From assembly GCA_947632105.1 (NCBI GenBank), contig CANROD010000011.1:1-54483 (forward strand): a DNA stretch of 54,483 bases, given 5' to 3'. Positions within the stretch are counted from its first letter, which is position 1. Each line of letters opens with the position of its first letter. A program made the position numbers and the translations under genes. The stretch is from an uncultured Oligella sp. GTDB lineage: Bacteria; Pseudomonadota; Gammaproteobacteria; Burkholderiales; Burkholderiaceae_B. Below the pieces are notes generated by a model, which worked only from the letters and a program-made list of their open reading frames with translations, did not search any database and was not told the DNA's origin. Positions 54,456 through 54,483 of this stretch are shown in pieces.

Positions 54456-54483
54456 ATGTAATTTGCCTGACGATGACCTACTT

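Noticed and set aside
1-54483. CRISPR arrays, tRNA, rRNA, prophage or restriction-modification genes
   Set aside because: No regularly spaced repeats, cloverleaf sequences, phage structural genes or methyltransferase/restriction pairs were seen in the stretches I read.

Overview
The window looks like the chromosome of a fairly low-GC, AT-leaning member of the Betaproteobacteria, most likely family Alcaligenaceae (the Oligella / Pelistega / Taylorella side). The evidence is the set of gene neighbourhoods: hpf-ptsN-hprK-rapZ (PTS-Ntr with HPr kinase), a birA-coaX pair without a DNA-binding domain on BirA, lipA-lipB-ybeD-dat-dacC, waaA-waaC, and coaE-zapD beside a prepilin peptidase. The genus cannot be fixed from the sequence alone.

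Layout. 1-3532 (+): ribosome hibernation factor, nitrogen PTS EIIA, HPr kinase, RapZ and an RlpA-type protein. 3595-6593: rsmI (-) diverges from yraN-diaA/gmhA-dolP (+), the same cluster as in gamma- and betaproteobacteria. 6622-8831 (+): a membrane-tethered thioredoxin-like protein, argB and a HAD nucleotidase. 8845-12108 (-): mltA, a UbiH-type hydroxylase and dsbC. 12316-14925 (+): an AcnD-type aconitase/2-methylisocitrate dehydratase standing alone. 14926-15857: a gene-poor stretch containing one convincing 54-codon gene (-). 15858-16772 (+): PPK2. 16860-26811 (-): a complete MdtABC-type RND efflux operon with its outer membrane channel and a serine acetyltransferase behind it. 26856-29738 (-): zapD, coaE, a shortened prepilin peptidase and a TorD-like chaperone. 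29895-33843 (-): sulfate ABC importer. 34030-38199 (-): lipoate synthesis and attachment, D-amino acid transaminase and a D,D-carboxypeptidase. 38247-45767 (-): hydrolase, a tiny membrane protein, coaX, birA, waaA, waaC, an EEP-family nuclease/phosphatase and two membrane-linked metalloproteases. 45811-47517: bdhA (-) and ydfG (+), divergent. 47589-51571 (-): aspS, an FmdB zinc ribbon, a putative Na+/H+ antiporter and an unrecognised gene. 51811-52871: an AbrB-like small protein (+) and a membrane/TlpA fusion (-). 52949-54483: decayed IS3-type sequence with six in-frame stops, then a strong hairpin.

Much of the content concerns the cell envelope: periplasmic redox (DsbC and two TlpA-like proteins), peptidoglycan remodelling (MltA, RlpA, DacC, D-amino acid supply), outer membrane maintenance (DolP, WaaA/WaaC) and drug export. 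Cysteine/sulfur supply also recurs (sulfate importer, serine acetyltransferase, lipoate). Genes on the minus strand dominate from 16.8 kb onward. Many intergenic gaps carry clear hairpins and intrinsic terminators, listed separately. Several start codons were reassigned from Shine-Dalgarno position; GTG or TTG starts are proposed for dsbC, zapD, lipA, fmdB, mdtA and mdtB.

No CRISPR array, tRNA, rRNA, prophage or intact mobile element was found, and no clearly new multi-gene system is visible. The best leads are small or structural: a 54-codon gene, a 53-codon membrane-anchor relic, a methylase-less prepilin peptidase, an orphan AcnD, a 23-bp perfect palindrome, and a transposase relic with nonsense codons but no frameshift.
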